Assembly: GCF_000802965.1 (NCBI RefSeq)
Contig: NZ_JSAK01000008.1
Coordinates: 349,220-413,219, forward strand
Length of the DNA stretch: 64,000 nucleotides
From: Pseudomonas fluorescens
Lineage (GTDB): Bacteria; Pseudomonadota; Gammaproteobacteria; Pseudomonadales; Pseudomonadaceae
Reading direction: 5' to 3'
The notes beneath the pieces were generated by a model, which was not told the origin of the DNA, searched no databases, and worked only from the letters and a program-made list of their open reading frames with translations. The translations under genes and the position numbers were made by a program. Below, piece by piece: positions 56,840 to 64,000 of the stretch (position 1 is its first letter; every line of letters starts with the position of its first letter).

Positions 56840-57508
56840 ATGAGCAAAAAAGTTGCAGTGATCCTTTCCGGCTGTGGCGTATACGACGGCGCCGAGATCT
56901 ACGAAAGCGTGATTACCCTGTTGCGTCTGGACCAGCGTGGCGCGCAGGTGCAGTGCTTTGCCCCGAACATCGCGCAATTGCATGTGATCAACCACCTGAC
57001 CGGCGAAGAAATGCCCGAGTCGCGCAATGTGCTGGTGGAATCAGCGCGCATTGCCCGTGGCGAGGTCAAGGATATCCGCGAGGCAGACGCTGAGGAATTC
57101 GATGCGTTGATCGTCCCCGGTGGCTTCGGATCCGCCAAGAACCTTTCCAACTTCGCCATCGAAGGGACGAGCTGCACCGTACAACCGGATGTGCTGGCAT
57201 TGACCGAAGCCTTTGCCGAGGCTGGCAAACCGGTCGGCCTGATCTGCATCTCGCCGGCGCTGGCGGCAAAGATCTACGGGCCGGGCGTGACCTGCACCAT
57301 CGGCAACGACACAGAGACGTCTGCAGCCTTGAACAAGATGGGCGCCACTCATAAGGATTGTGCGGTCGGTGACATCGTCGAAGACAAGGCACGCAAACTG
57401 GTGACGACCCCAGCCTACATGCTGGCGCAATCGATCAGCGAAGCGGCGTCCGGGATCAACAAACTGGTCGACCGTGTGCTTGAACTGACTCACGAAAACG
57501 ACGCCTGA
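56840..57508 (+). CDS. elbB: Isoprenoid biosynthesis glyoxalase ElbB
   Basis: 222-residue DJ-1/PfpI-type protein, also called sigma cross-reacting protein 27A or ElbB. It begins SKKVAVILSGCGVYDGAEIY and has VPGGFGSAKNLSNFA and the nucleophile elbow GLICISPALAAKIYG with the conserved Cys. E. coli ElbB shows glyoxalase activity. The start at 56840 follows CTGGAG by eight bases. It is monocistronic, followed at nine bases by a REP. Confidence 0.94.
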   Translation: MSKKVAVILSGCGVYDGAEIYESVITLLRLDQRGAQVQCFAPNIAQLHVINHLTGEEMPESRNVLVESARIARGEVKDIREADAEEFDALIVPGGFGSAKNLSNFAIEGTSCTVQPDVLALTEAFAEAGKPVGLICISPALAAKIYGPGVTCTIGNDTETSAALNKMGATHKDCAVGDIVEDKARKLVTTPAYMLAQSISEAASGINKLVDRVLELTHENDA

Positions 57509-57516
57509 TCCCTCGC

Positions 57517-57649
57517 GGTGGCGAGGGAGCTTGCTCCCGCTCGGCTGCGCAGCAGTCGTAAAAACGATTGCTGCGACTTTTCTGAAAGTTGTCGTGGAAG
57601 GTCCTGGGGTTGCTTCGCAACCCAGCGGGAGCAAGCTCCCTCCCCACAA
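57517..57649. repeat. REP doublet, family C
   Basis: GTGGCGAGGGAGCTTGCTCC at 57519 and inverse GGGAGCAAGCTCCCTCCCCA ending about 57646, between the convergent elbB and YaiI-type genes. Confidence 0.88.
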
Positions 57650-57662
57650 AGGCTGCATTCGC

Positions 57663-58118
57663 TCAGGGTTTACGGGATAGGCGGGTCAAAATCCGATCCA
57701 GCGCATTGGCAAACGCCTGCTTCTCCCGCTCGCCAAACGGCGCGGGCCCGCCGCTCATTTGCCCCTGCTCACGCAAATCGGTGAACAGGTTGCGCACAGC
57801 CAGGCGATCGCCCATGTTCTGCGCATCGAACTCCTTGCCCCGCGGGTCCAGCGCTGCGACGCCCTTCTTCACCAGGCGATCGGCCAGCGGCACATCGCTG
57901 CAAATCACCAACTCGCCGGGGACCGCGTGTTCCACCAGGTAGTCGTCGGCCGCATCCGGGCCGCTCGGCACCACGATCAACTTCACCAGTGCCAGGCCTG
58001 GCTTGATCTGTGGCTGCCCCGCCACCAGCACCACTTCAAACCGGCGCTTGAGGGCGAACTTCACCACCAGTTCCTTGGCCGCCCGGGGGCAGGCGTCGGC
58101 ATCGATCCAGACACGCAT
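57663..58118 (-). CDS. YaiI/YqxD-family protein (UPF0178, DUF188)
   Basis: 151-residue protein beginning MRVWIDADACPRAAKELVVK, with the acidic DADACP motif, then VVPSGPDAADDYLVEHAVPG and DVPLADRLVKKGVAALDPRG. These acidic positions resemble PIN/NYN nuclease active sites, but no activity has been established for the family that I know of. It stands alone between two REP loci. Confidence 0.92.
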   Translation of the reverse strand: MRVWIDADACPRAAKELVVKFALKRRFEVVLVAGQPQIKPGLALVKLIVVPSGPDAADDYLVEHAVPGELVICSDVPLADRLVKKGVAALDPRGKEFDAQNMGDRLAVRNLFTDLREQGQMSGGPAPFGEREKQAFANALDRILTRLSRKP

Positions 58119-58138
58119 GTTTTTTTACCTCTTAAAGC

Positions 58139-58216
58139 AAAAGATCGCAGCCTTCGGCAGCTTCTACATAGGGTCAACTTACACCTGTAGGAGCTGCCGG
58201 AGGCTGCGATCTTTTT
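58139..58216. repeat. REP doublet, family D
   Basis: AAAAGATCGCAGCCTTCGGC at 58139 and inverse GCTGCCGGAGGCTGCGATCT ending 58212, between the FTR1 gene stop and the YaiI-type gene start. Confidence 0.9.
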
Positions 58217-58229
58217 AAGGATCACTCGA

Positions 58230-60128
58230 TCAGGAAACCTGCACCCGCCGCTTCTCAGCCATGCGGCTACGGCTATACAGCACGATGATCGCAATCAACG
58301 CCACCGCCTGGGCACTCAGCGAATACGCATCCGCATGAATCCCCAACCAGTCGAACTCAAAGAATGGCACCGGCCGCGTGCCGAAAATCCCGGCTTCCTG
58401 CAACGCCTTTACACCATGCCCGGCGAACACCACCGAGAGTGCGCACAGCAGGCCAGCATTGATGCTGAAGAACAGTGCCAGCGGCAGTTTTGCCGAGCCG
58501 CGCAGGATCACCCAGGCCAGACCGACCAACAGCACCAAGGCCGTCGCACCACCCGCCAGCACCGCGTCATGGCCCGCAGGACCGGCCTGCAACCAAAGGG
58601 TCTCGTAGAACAGGATCACTTCGAACAGTTCGCGATACACCGAGAAGAACGCCAGGATCGCAAAGCCGAAACGCCCGCCACCGCCCACCAGGCTGCTCTT
58701 GATGTAATCCTGCCAGGCCGCGGCGTGACGCCGGTCGTGCATCCATACGCCGAGCCACAACACCATGACGCTGGCAAACAACGCCGTCGCGCCTTCCAGC
58801 AATTCGCGCTGCGAGCCGCTGACATCGATCACATACGCCGCCAGCGCCCAGGTTGCCAGACCGGCCAACAGCGCCAGCCCCCAACCGACGTTGACGCTGC
58901 GCACCGCCGATTGCTGGCCGGTGTTGCGCAAGAACGCGAGGATGGCGGCCAGCACCAGGATGGCTTCCAGGCCTTCGCGCAACAGGATCAACAAGCCGGA
59001 GATGTAACTCAGGGACCAGCTCAAACCATCGCTACCCAACAACTCGGCGGAGGCTTTCAACTTGGCCTTGGCGTCATTCAGACGCTGCTCAACTTGATCC
59101 AGCGGCAAACCATCCTGCAACGACTGACGGTAAGCCATCAGCGATTTTTCCGTGTCTTTACGCACGTTGGCGTCGACGTTGTCCAGAGAGCTTTCAACCA
59201 GTTCGAAACCTTCCAGATAGGCCGCTACCGACAAGTCATAGGCCTGATCGTGATCGCCGGCACGGTAGGCCGCGACGCTCTTGTCCAACGTGGCGGCGGT
59301 GTAATCGAGCAACTGCGCCGGGCCACGCTTGACCTGCGGCGGTTGCGCCCGTTGTGCGCGGAAAATGGCTGCCGCTTGCGGGCCATCGGCGGCCTGCACC
59401 TCGGCCGGGGTCTGACGGGCCAGATCGGCAATGTTGTAGGCCCTTTCGCCGCTGACAGTCGCCGGATCGGCGCTGAAGCTGCCAATGTAGGTCGCCAGGT
59501 CCCAACGCTGACGATCATCCAGTTGATCGCCGAACGCCGGCATATCGGTGCCTTCGACGCCAAGGCCTACGGTGTTGTAGATGGCGTAGAGACTCAGGTG
59601 ATCCAGGCGCGCGTTGTCACGCAGATTGGCCGGCGGTGGCGTCATACCGACGCCCGCAGGACCGTCGCCAGCGCCTGCATCGCCATGGCAAACCGAGCAA
59701 TGCTGGGCATACAGCGGCGCGCCGCGAGTCGGGTCCGGGGTGATGATCGGCGCCTGGCTGACTTCATAGGCCACGGCCAGTTTCGCGCCAAGCTGCCGCG
59801 CCTGACGGGCGACGTCCGCGCCGTCCTGACGCGCGGTGAGTGCCTCGCGCAACTGACTGATGCCCTGCTCCAGCGCTGGCTTTTCCGGTTTGGCCGGCAT
59901 AGCGGCCACCAAGCCTTGCAACGCCTGAGCGAATTCCAGCTGTTCGCGGTATTCGGACTCGTTGACGACCTTGCCTGCCTGCACCGCTTCCGGGTAGTCC
60001 GCGCCGATGTAGTCGAGTAAGTGCAAAGCTTGCGGTGCGCCTTCCACCGTGTCGGCCAGCAGATTAAAACTGCACAGGGCAAACACCGGCGCTATCAGCC
60101 AGGCCAGGAATCGGGACGGGGCAATCAT
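58230..60128 (-). CDS. Cytochrome c-FTR1 fusion, high-affinity iron permease
   Basis: 632-residue inner-membrane iron transporter. A signal sequence (about 1-25) precedes a periplasmic region with a cytochrome c motif CSVCH at 144-148 and probable Met ligand in TDMPAFGDQ (196). A long helical stretch follows, then about seven spans of the FTR1 permease. Both iron-binding REXXE motifs are present: REGLE (384-388) and RELFE (499-503). The haem domain presumably oxidises Fe2+ for uptake, in place of a multicopper oxidase. No efeO/efeB neighbours. A candidate Fur box overlaps the start. Confidence 0.93.
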   Translation of the reverse strand: MIAPSRFLAWLIAPVFALCSFNLLADTVEGAPQALHLLDYIGADYPEAVQAGKVVNESEYREQLEFAQALQGLVAAMPAKPEKPALEQGISQLREALTARQDGADVARQARQLGAKLAVAYEVSQAPIITPDPTRGAPLYAQHCSVCHGDAGAGDGPAGVGMTPPPANLRDNARLDHLSLYAIYNTVGLGVEGTDMPAFGDQLDDRQRWDLATYIGSFSADPATVSGERAYNIADLARQTPAEVQAADGPQAAAIFRAQRAQPPQVKRGPAQLLDYTAATLDKSVAAYRAGDHDQAYDLSVAAYLEGFELVESSLDNVDANVRKDTEKSLMAYRQSLQDGLPLDQVEQRLNDAKAKLKASAELLGSDGLSWSLSYISGLLILLREGLEAILVLAAILAFLRNTGQQSAVRSVNVGWGLALLAGLATWALAAYVIDVSGSQRELLEGATALFASVMVLWLGVWMHDRRHAAAWQDYIKSSLVGGGGRFGFAILAFFSVYRELFEVILFYETLWLQAGPAGHDAVLAGGATALVLLVGLAWVILRGSAKLPLALFFSINAGLLCALSVVFAGHGVKALQEAGIFGTRPVPFFEFDWLGIHADAYSLSAQAVALIAIIVLYSRSRMAEKRRVQVS

Positions 60129-60144
60129 GAATGAATCTCAATTG
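60126..60144. promoter_or_regulatory. Candidate Fur box at the start of the FTR1 gene
   Basis: On the coding strand CAATTGAGATTCATTCATG includes TTGAGATTCATTC, close to the pseudomonad Fur pattern AATGAGAATCATT. About 11 of 19 positions fit the palindromic consensus, so this is a weak candidate. It overlaps the start codon, where a bound repressor could block expression in iron-rich cells. Confidence 0.4.
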
Positions 60145-60223
60145 GAAACACGAAGTAACATATTGTTCCCTCCCAATGACTTTCACTCAAGCTTTGTTAT
60201 GGATTCCGAATCAGGCCTTAAAC

Positions 60224-60256
60224 GAAAAAGGCGACCTGAATAGGTCGCCTTTTTTC
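60224..60256 (-). terminator. Rho-independent terminator after the LysE-family gene
   Basis: AGGCGACCT (60229-60237) pairs with AGGTCGCCT (60242-60250), with A5 on the left and T6 on the right, so it may work in both directions. It is 12 bp after the LysE stop. Confidence 0.92.
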
Positions 60257-60268
60257 TATCTGATGGCT

Positions 60269-60901
60269 CTATACCGCAGCTTTGCGCAACGTTGCCATGA
60301 ACGCTGCGGCGCCAATGAACAGGCCGGCAAAGGTCCGGTTCATGCGTTTCTGCTGCTTGGGTGTACGCAACAAGCGCAGCACCTTCGACGCCAGGCCGGT
60401 ATAGCCCGCCATGACAATCAGATCGACGCAGATCATCGTTACACCGATCACCACATACTGAATAAGCAGCGGAGCGTGCGGATTGATGAACTGCGGGAGC
60501 ACCGCCAGCATGAAAACCAGCGCCTTGGGGTTGCTGATATTCACCAGGAAGCCACGGAACACCAAGGCCATCGGTTTGCCAATCTGACGCACCGCGGCGT
60601 CATCGCTCATGTCGCTGGGCAGCGCACGCCATTGCTTGATCGCCAGGTAAACCAGGTACGCCACACCGAACCATTTGATCGCATAAAAAGCGCTGGCCGA
60701 TGCCGTGAGAATCGCGCCAACCCCGGCGCCGACGATCGCGATCTGCACCGCCAGGCCCAGTTGCAGGCCCAGGGCATTCCAGTATCCGCGCCAGAAACCG
60801 TATTGCAGACCGCTGGACATCGACGCAATGGCGCCGGCACCGGGGGAAAGACTGATCACCCAGCAGGCGGCGAAAAACGCCAGCCATGTTTGAAGATCCA
60901 T
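60269..60901 (-). CDS. LysE/RhtB-family amino-acid exporter
   Basis: 210-residue inner-membrane protein with six hydrophobic spans. The family signature WVISLSPGAGAIASMSSGLQ is at residues 13-32 and GFLVNISNPKALVFMLAVLP in the middle; the C-terminus is basic. It exports amino acids or analogues such as homoserine lactone/threonine; substrate not readable. The start at 60901 (MDLQTWLAFFAACW) fits the family; an ATG four codons upstream is possible. Confidence 0.92.
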   Translation of the reverse strand: MDLQTWLAFFAACWVISLSPGAGAIASMSSGLQYGFWRGYWNALGLQLGLAVQIAIVGAGVGAILTASASAFYAIKWFGVAYLVYLAIKQWRALPSDMSDDAAVRQIGKPMALVFRGFLVNISNPKALVFMLAVLPQFINPHAPLLIQYVVIGVTMICVDLIVMAGYTGLASKVLRLLRTPKQQKRMNRTFAGLFIGAAAFMATLRKAAV

Positions 60902-61003
60902 TGCACACCTCAACTCGTACTCGTGACAGACGTCTAAGCTAATGCGGCTTTGGGTCGATGACTACCGATTTTTTGTAGGACATGGCGACTGTTAACAACC
61001 AAA

Positions 61004-61079
61004 GCAAAAGATCGCAGCCTTCGGCAGCTCCTACAGGGAACGCATTCCAATGTAGGAGCTGCCGCAGGCTGCGATCTTT
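61004..61079. repeat. REP doublet, family D
   Basis: AAAAGATCGCAGCCTTCGGC at 61006 and inverse GAGCTGCCGCAGGCTGCGAT ending about 61075, directly after the MscS-type gene and upstream of the LysE-type gene. Confidence 0.9.
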
Positions 61080-61096
61080 AAGCTTCTAGAGCTGGC

Positions 61097-61678
61097 TTAT
61101 TTCTCAAACCCGCTCGACGGAAACACATCCGTCCCGCGCCAACGCCGAACCGAACGCTGGAAGAACAAGCTATTGGGCACTTGCACCATGGCGCTACCCG
61201 TACCGAGCTCTTCGGCCTCGATCAACGTGGTGTACAGCAGATTGATCGCGATCACCCGGCCTTTCACGCCAGGCTTGTCGGTGGTGTCCACCAGTTCGAC
61301 CACATCGCCAAGACGAAACGGGCCGACGGTAAAAATCAGGATGGCGCAGAGCAAATTGGAGAGCACGCTCCACATGGCGAAGAACGCCACCGCCGCCACC
61401 GCGACAAAACCGGACAACGCCGTCCAGAGCACCGTGGCCGAAACGCCGAGGCGCTCCAACACGAAAATCAGCGCGCTGCCCATGATCAGCCAGCGCAAAC
61501 CACCGCGCAGCGGCATTAACAACTGCGGCGGAAACGGATAGCGCTCACCGAGACGGGTCAGGCACTTGGCGACGAAACGCTGGGTGATGTAACCGGCCAA
61601 CAGGATCAGCAGGATTTGCACGCCGAGCCAAATCGGCTCGACCCACATCGCCGGCAACGGCAGCTTGAAGGCGTCCAT
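61097..61678 (-). CDS. Small mechanosensitive-channel (MscS) family protein
   Basis: 193-residue short MscS-type protein. Hydrophobic spans at about 15-35, 60-80 and 85-115 include LWTALSGFVAVAAVAFFAMW, the pore-lining helix, followed by SVLSNLLCAILIFTVGPFRL and a beta domain GDVVELVDTTDKPGVKGRVI. The C-terminal alpha/beta vestibule of full MscS (about 286 residues) is missing, as in compact members. Its ATG shares the A of the ABC-F stop (TGATG), so it is co-translated with that gene. Confidence 0.9.
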   Translation of the reverse strand: MDAFKLPLPAMWVEPIWLGVQILLILLAGYITQRFVAKCLTRLGERYPFPPQLLMPLRGGLRWLIMGSALIFVLERLGVSATVLWTALSGFVAVAAVAFFAMWSVLSNLLCAILIFTVGPFRLGDVVELVDTTDKPGVKGRVIAINLLYTTLIEAEELGTGSAMVQVPNSLFFQRSVRRWRGTDVFPSSGFEK

Positions 61679-63588
61679 CAGGACAGCGCCTCCAGCTCCG
61701 CCTGCATGCTTTCCAGCAGTTCCAGGGCTTCCATCCAGGCTTCTTCCAGCTCCGCTTCACGCACCTTCAGCTTGGCCTGTTCGGCCAGCAAATCACGCAA
61801 TTCGTTCTTGCGAGCGGGTTCGTAGATATCGCTATCACCGAGGCTGGCATCGATCTTCGCCAGTTTTTCGTGAAGCTTGCCCAGTTCGGCTTCGAGCTTG
61901 TCAGCCTCGCGCTTGTGCGGCGCCAGTTGCTGGCGCAGTGCAGCCGCGGCCTGACGCTGGGCTTTCTTGTCGGTCTTGTCCGGATTCACCGGTGTGTTGC
62001 TGACCGGCGCGTTGCGCTGGCGGTACTCCACCAACCAACGGGTGTAGTCCTCCAGGTCGCCATCGAACTCTTCGACCTTGCCGTCCGCCACCAGGTAGAA
62101 ATTATCGGTGGTGCTTTTGAGCAGGTGACGGTCGTGAGAGACCACCAGTACCGCGCCACTGAATTCCTGTAGGGCCATGGTCAGTGCCAGGCGCATTTCC
62201 AGGTCCAGGTGGTTGGTTGGTTCGTCGAGCAGCAACAGGTTCGGCCGATCCCACGCGATCAAGGCCAACGCCAGACGCGCCTTTTCACCACCGGAGAAAT
62301 TAAGCACTGGCTCGTCGATTCGCGCACCACGGAAATCGAAGCCGCCGAGGAAGTCGCGCAGGGTCTGCTCGCGCTCAGTCGGTGCCAGGCGCTGCAAGTG
62401 CAGCAATGGGCTGGCCTTGGAGTCCAGAGAGTCCAATTGATGCTGGGCGAAGTAACCAACCACGGTGTTCTCGCCACGGGTCAACCGACCCGACAGTGGC
62501 GACAGCTCGCCTGCGAGGTTTTTGATCAGGGTCGATTTACCGGCACCGTTCGGGCCGAGCAAACCGATCCGCGCACCCGGGGTCAGTTGCAGCTTGACCT
62601 TCTCCAACACGGCTTTGTCGCCGTAACCCAGGCGAGCGTCAGACAGGTCGATCAGCGGGCTGGAGATCTTCTGCGATTCGCGGAAGACGAAATCGAACGG
62701 CGAATCGACGTGGGCTGCGGTCAGCTCCTCCATGCGCTCCAGCGCCTTGATCCGGCTCTGGGCCTGGCGGGCCTTGGTGGCCTGGGCCTTGAAGCGGGCG
62801 ATGTAGCTTTCCATGTGCGCACGTTGCACCTGCTGCTTCTCGTAGGCCTGCTGTTGCTGGGCCAGACGTTCGGCACGGGCGCGTTCGAAGGCGCTGTAGC
62901 CACCGCGGTACAAAGTGATCTTGCGCTGATCGACGTGGGCCACATGATCGACCACGGCATCAAGGAAATCCCGGTCGTGGGAGATCAGCATCAAGGTGCC
63001 GGGATAGCTTTTAAGCCACTCCTCCAGCCAGATGATGGCGTCGAGGTCCAAGTGGTTGGTCGGTTCGTCGAGCAGCAACAGGTCCGATGGACACATCAAG
63101 GCCTGCGCCAGGTTCAGACGCATCCGCCAGCCACCGGAGAAATCGCCTACTTGCCGATCCATCTGCTCGTTGGTGAACCCAAGGCCGGCCAACAACTTGC
63201 GCGCCCGGGCGTCGGCGGTGTAACCGTCGGCGCTGTCGAGTTCCGAGTGCAGGCGGGCCTGAGCGGCACCGTCATGGGCCGCTTCGGCTGCCGCCAGGTC
63301 GCGTTGCACCTGGCGCAGGCGCAGGTCGCCATCGAGCACGTAGTCGACCGCGAGGCGCTCGAGCGTGTCGACCTCCTGGCGCATATGGGCGATACGCCAG
63401 TCGGCCGGCAGGAAGCAATCACCCGAGTCCGGGTGCAGCTCGCCCCGAAGCAAGGCGAACAAGCTCGATTTGCCGGCGCCGTTGGCACCGATGAGGCCGG
63501 CTTTCTGGCCGGCGTGCAGCGTCAGCTCGGCGTCTTCTAGCAGACGTTGCGGGCCACGCTGTAAAGTCAGGTTCTGAAGTCGAATCAT
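61678..63588 (-). CDS. yheS: ABC-F family ATPase (YheS-like)
   Basis: 636-residue cytoplasmic protein with two ABC domains and no membrane spans. Domain 1: GLIGANGAGKSSLFALLRGE, signature GDFSGGWRMRLNLAQALMCP, LLLLDEPTNHLDLDAIIWLE. The interdomain arm is rich in charged and Gln/Arg residues (RLAQQQQAYEKQQVQRAHME). Domain 2: LLGPNGAGKSTLIKNLAGEL, NFSGGEKARLALALIAWDRP. The C-terminus is a coiled coil. ABC-F proteins act on ribosomes, and the length equals E. coli YheS. I use the ATG at 63588 (MIRLQNLTLQRG). Confidence 0.93.
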   Translation of the reverse strand: MIRLQNLTLQRGPQRLLEDAELTLHAGQKAGLIGANGAGKSSLFALLRGELHPDSGDCFLPADWRIAHMRQEVDTLERLAVDYVLDGDLRLRQVQRDLAAAEAAHDGAAQARLHSELDSADGYTADARARKLLAGLGFTNEQMDRQVGDFSGGWRMRLNLAQALMCPSDLLLLDEPTNHLDLDAIIWLEEWLKSYPGTLMLISHDRDFLDAVVDHVAHVDQRKITLYRGGYSAFERARAERLAQQQQAYEKQQVQRAHMESYIARFKAQATKARQAQSRIKALERMEELTAAHVDSPFDFVFRESQKISSPLIDLSDARLGYGDKAVLEKVKLQLTPGARIGLLGPNGAGKSTLIKNLAGELSPLSGRLTRGENTVVGYFAQHQLDSLDSKASPLLHLQRLAPTEREQTLRDFLGGFDFRGARIDEPVLNFSGGEKARLALALIAWDRPNLLLLDEPTNHLDLEMRLALTMALQEFSGAVLVVSHDRHLLKSTTDNFYLVADGKVEEFDGDLEDYTRWLVEYRQRNAPVSNTPVNPDKTDKKAQRQAAAALRQQLAPHKREADKLEAELGKLHEKLAKIDASLGDSDIYEPARKNELRDLLAEQAKLKVREAELEEAWMEALELLESMQAELEALS

Positions 63589-63638
63589 AATGGCGGCGGA
63601 GTCTAACAGCTTCGCTCGCAACTGGCGCGAGTAGCACT

Positions 63639-64000
63639 ATGTCCTCTGACCTGTGGAGCTTTTCCCTGGCGACTTATGCCCGTCCGGGTGTTGAACAAGC
63701 CTGTCTGCAATTGCAGTCGGCGGGTGTCAACGTGTGTCTGCTGCTGTGCGCAGCTTGGTTGGGACAGCGGGGAACAGCCTGCAATGAGCAACGTTTGCGG
63801 CAACTTCGCAGTGTGGTTGATCCTTGGGACGCCGATGTCGTGCAGCCGCTGCGCGAGTTGCGCATGCAATGGAAAGCCCTCGCCACGCAGGACGCCGATC
63901 TGAATGCGCTGCGCGAACAGGTGAAGAATCTGGAATTGGAAGCCGAGCGAACTCTGTTGTTACGACTTGAGCGAATATCAGAGGGTTGGCCGCAAGATGC
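63639..64000 (+). CDS. TIGR02444-family protein of unknown function (cut by right edge)
   Basis: Open frame from ATG 63639 to the window end, 120 codons so far. It begins MSSDLWSFSLATYARPGVEQ, then ACLQLQSAGVNVCLLLCAAW, matching a small uncharacterised pseudomonad family placed beside the ABC-F gene. The remainder is helical and charged (LRELRMQWKALATQDADLNA, LREQVKNLELEAERTLL). No membrane span or catalytic motif is visible. It is divergent from yheS, with only 50 bp between starts. The ribosome site is weak. Confidence 0.82.
   Translation, partial: MSSDLWSFSLATYARPGVEQACLQLQSAGVNVCLLLCAAWLGQRGTACNEQRLRQLRSVVDPWDADVVQPLRELRMQWKALATQDADLNALREQVKNLELEAERTLLLRLERISEGWPQD

Noticed and set aside
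58335..60020. 561-codon open frame on the plus strand
   Set aside because: Antisense of the cytochrome c-FTR1 gene, with no signal, domain or ribosome site.

Overview
The window is a gene-dense, GC-rich stretch of Pseudomonas core chromosome, most likely from the P. fluorescens group. The evidence is the ssuEADCBF operon with lsfA beside it, two OprD-family porins, and the block ubiI-ubiH-pepP-ygfB-like/zapA-6S RNA-fau. The run ubiD-rho-trxA ... ppx><ppk1-hemB and numerous intergenic REP-type palindromes point the same way. From memory, the order from about 14.9 kb to 54.7 kb follows the P. aeruginosa PAO1 chromosome closely, with lineage-specific insertions such as the GntR-linked amino-acid ABC operon. 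I see no prophage, insertion sequence, integron, CRISPR array, toxin-antitoxin pair or defence island.

Layout. 0-5 kb: polyamine catabolism (spuC, cut by the left edge; spuB; a decayed spuA fragment; a divergent glutamine-synthetase-like spuI) and a TetR regulator. 5-11 kb: sulfonate-sulfur use (ssuF, B, C, D, A, E in reverse order) and the 1-Cys peroxiredoxin gene lsfA. 11-14.3 kb: two tandem OprD-type porins. 14.8-19.7 kb: argA, argE, a CYTH-CHAD triphosphatase and an Lrp regulator. 19.8-22.4 kb: a small unknown protein, an orphan GspE/PilB-type ATPase and a DUF2388 protein. 22.5-30.1 kb: glycine cleavage (gcvT, gcvH, gcvP) and an iron ABC permease plus binding protein with no ATPase gene. 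30.3-37.6 kb: ubiquinone hydroxylases, pepP, the zapA/ZapB-like pair, 6S RNA, fau, a 51-residue membrane peptide and an EVE protein. 37.7-43.5 kb: FliL-domain protein, quinone reductase, TonB-domain protein, ChaC, a ferredoxin reductase and ubiD. 43.6-49.4 kb: rho, trxA, a GntR regulator and its divergent amino-acid ABC operon. 49.6-54.7 kb: polyphosphate turnover (ppx facing ppk1) and hemB. 54.9-64 kb: DedA, sterol-desaturase-like protein, elbB, a DUF188-type protein, a cytochrome c-FTR1 iron permease, a LysE exporter, an MscS channel, an ABC-F ATPase and a gene cut by the right edge.

How the genes work together. Three operons are clear from ATGA, TGATG or few-base junctions: ssuEADCBF, ygfB-like/pepP/ubiH/DUF4442/ubiI, and the four-gene amino-acid ABC transporter. 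Eighteen intergenic REP loci of four sequence families punctuate operon ends. Twelve intrinsic terminators can be read directly.

I found no convincing new multi-gene system. The items most worth a second look are the spuA relic kept as an open frame, an unlisted 51-codon gene downstream of fau, the palindrome-rich AT island upstream of chaC, the terminator and repeat architecture around 6S RNA and gcvH/gcvP, and a REP element that supplies the argE stop codon.
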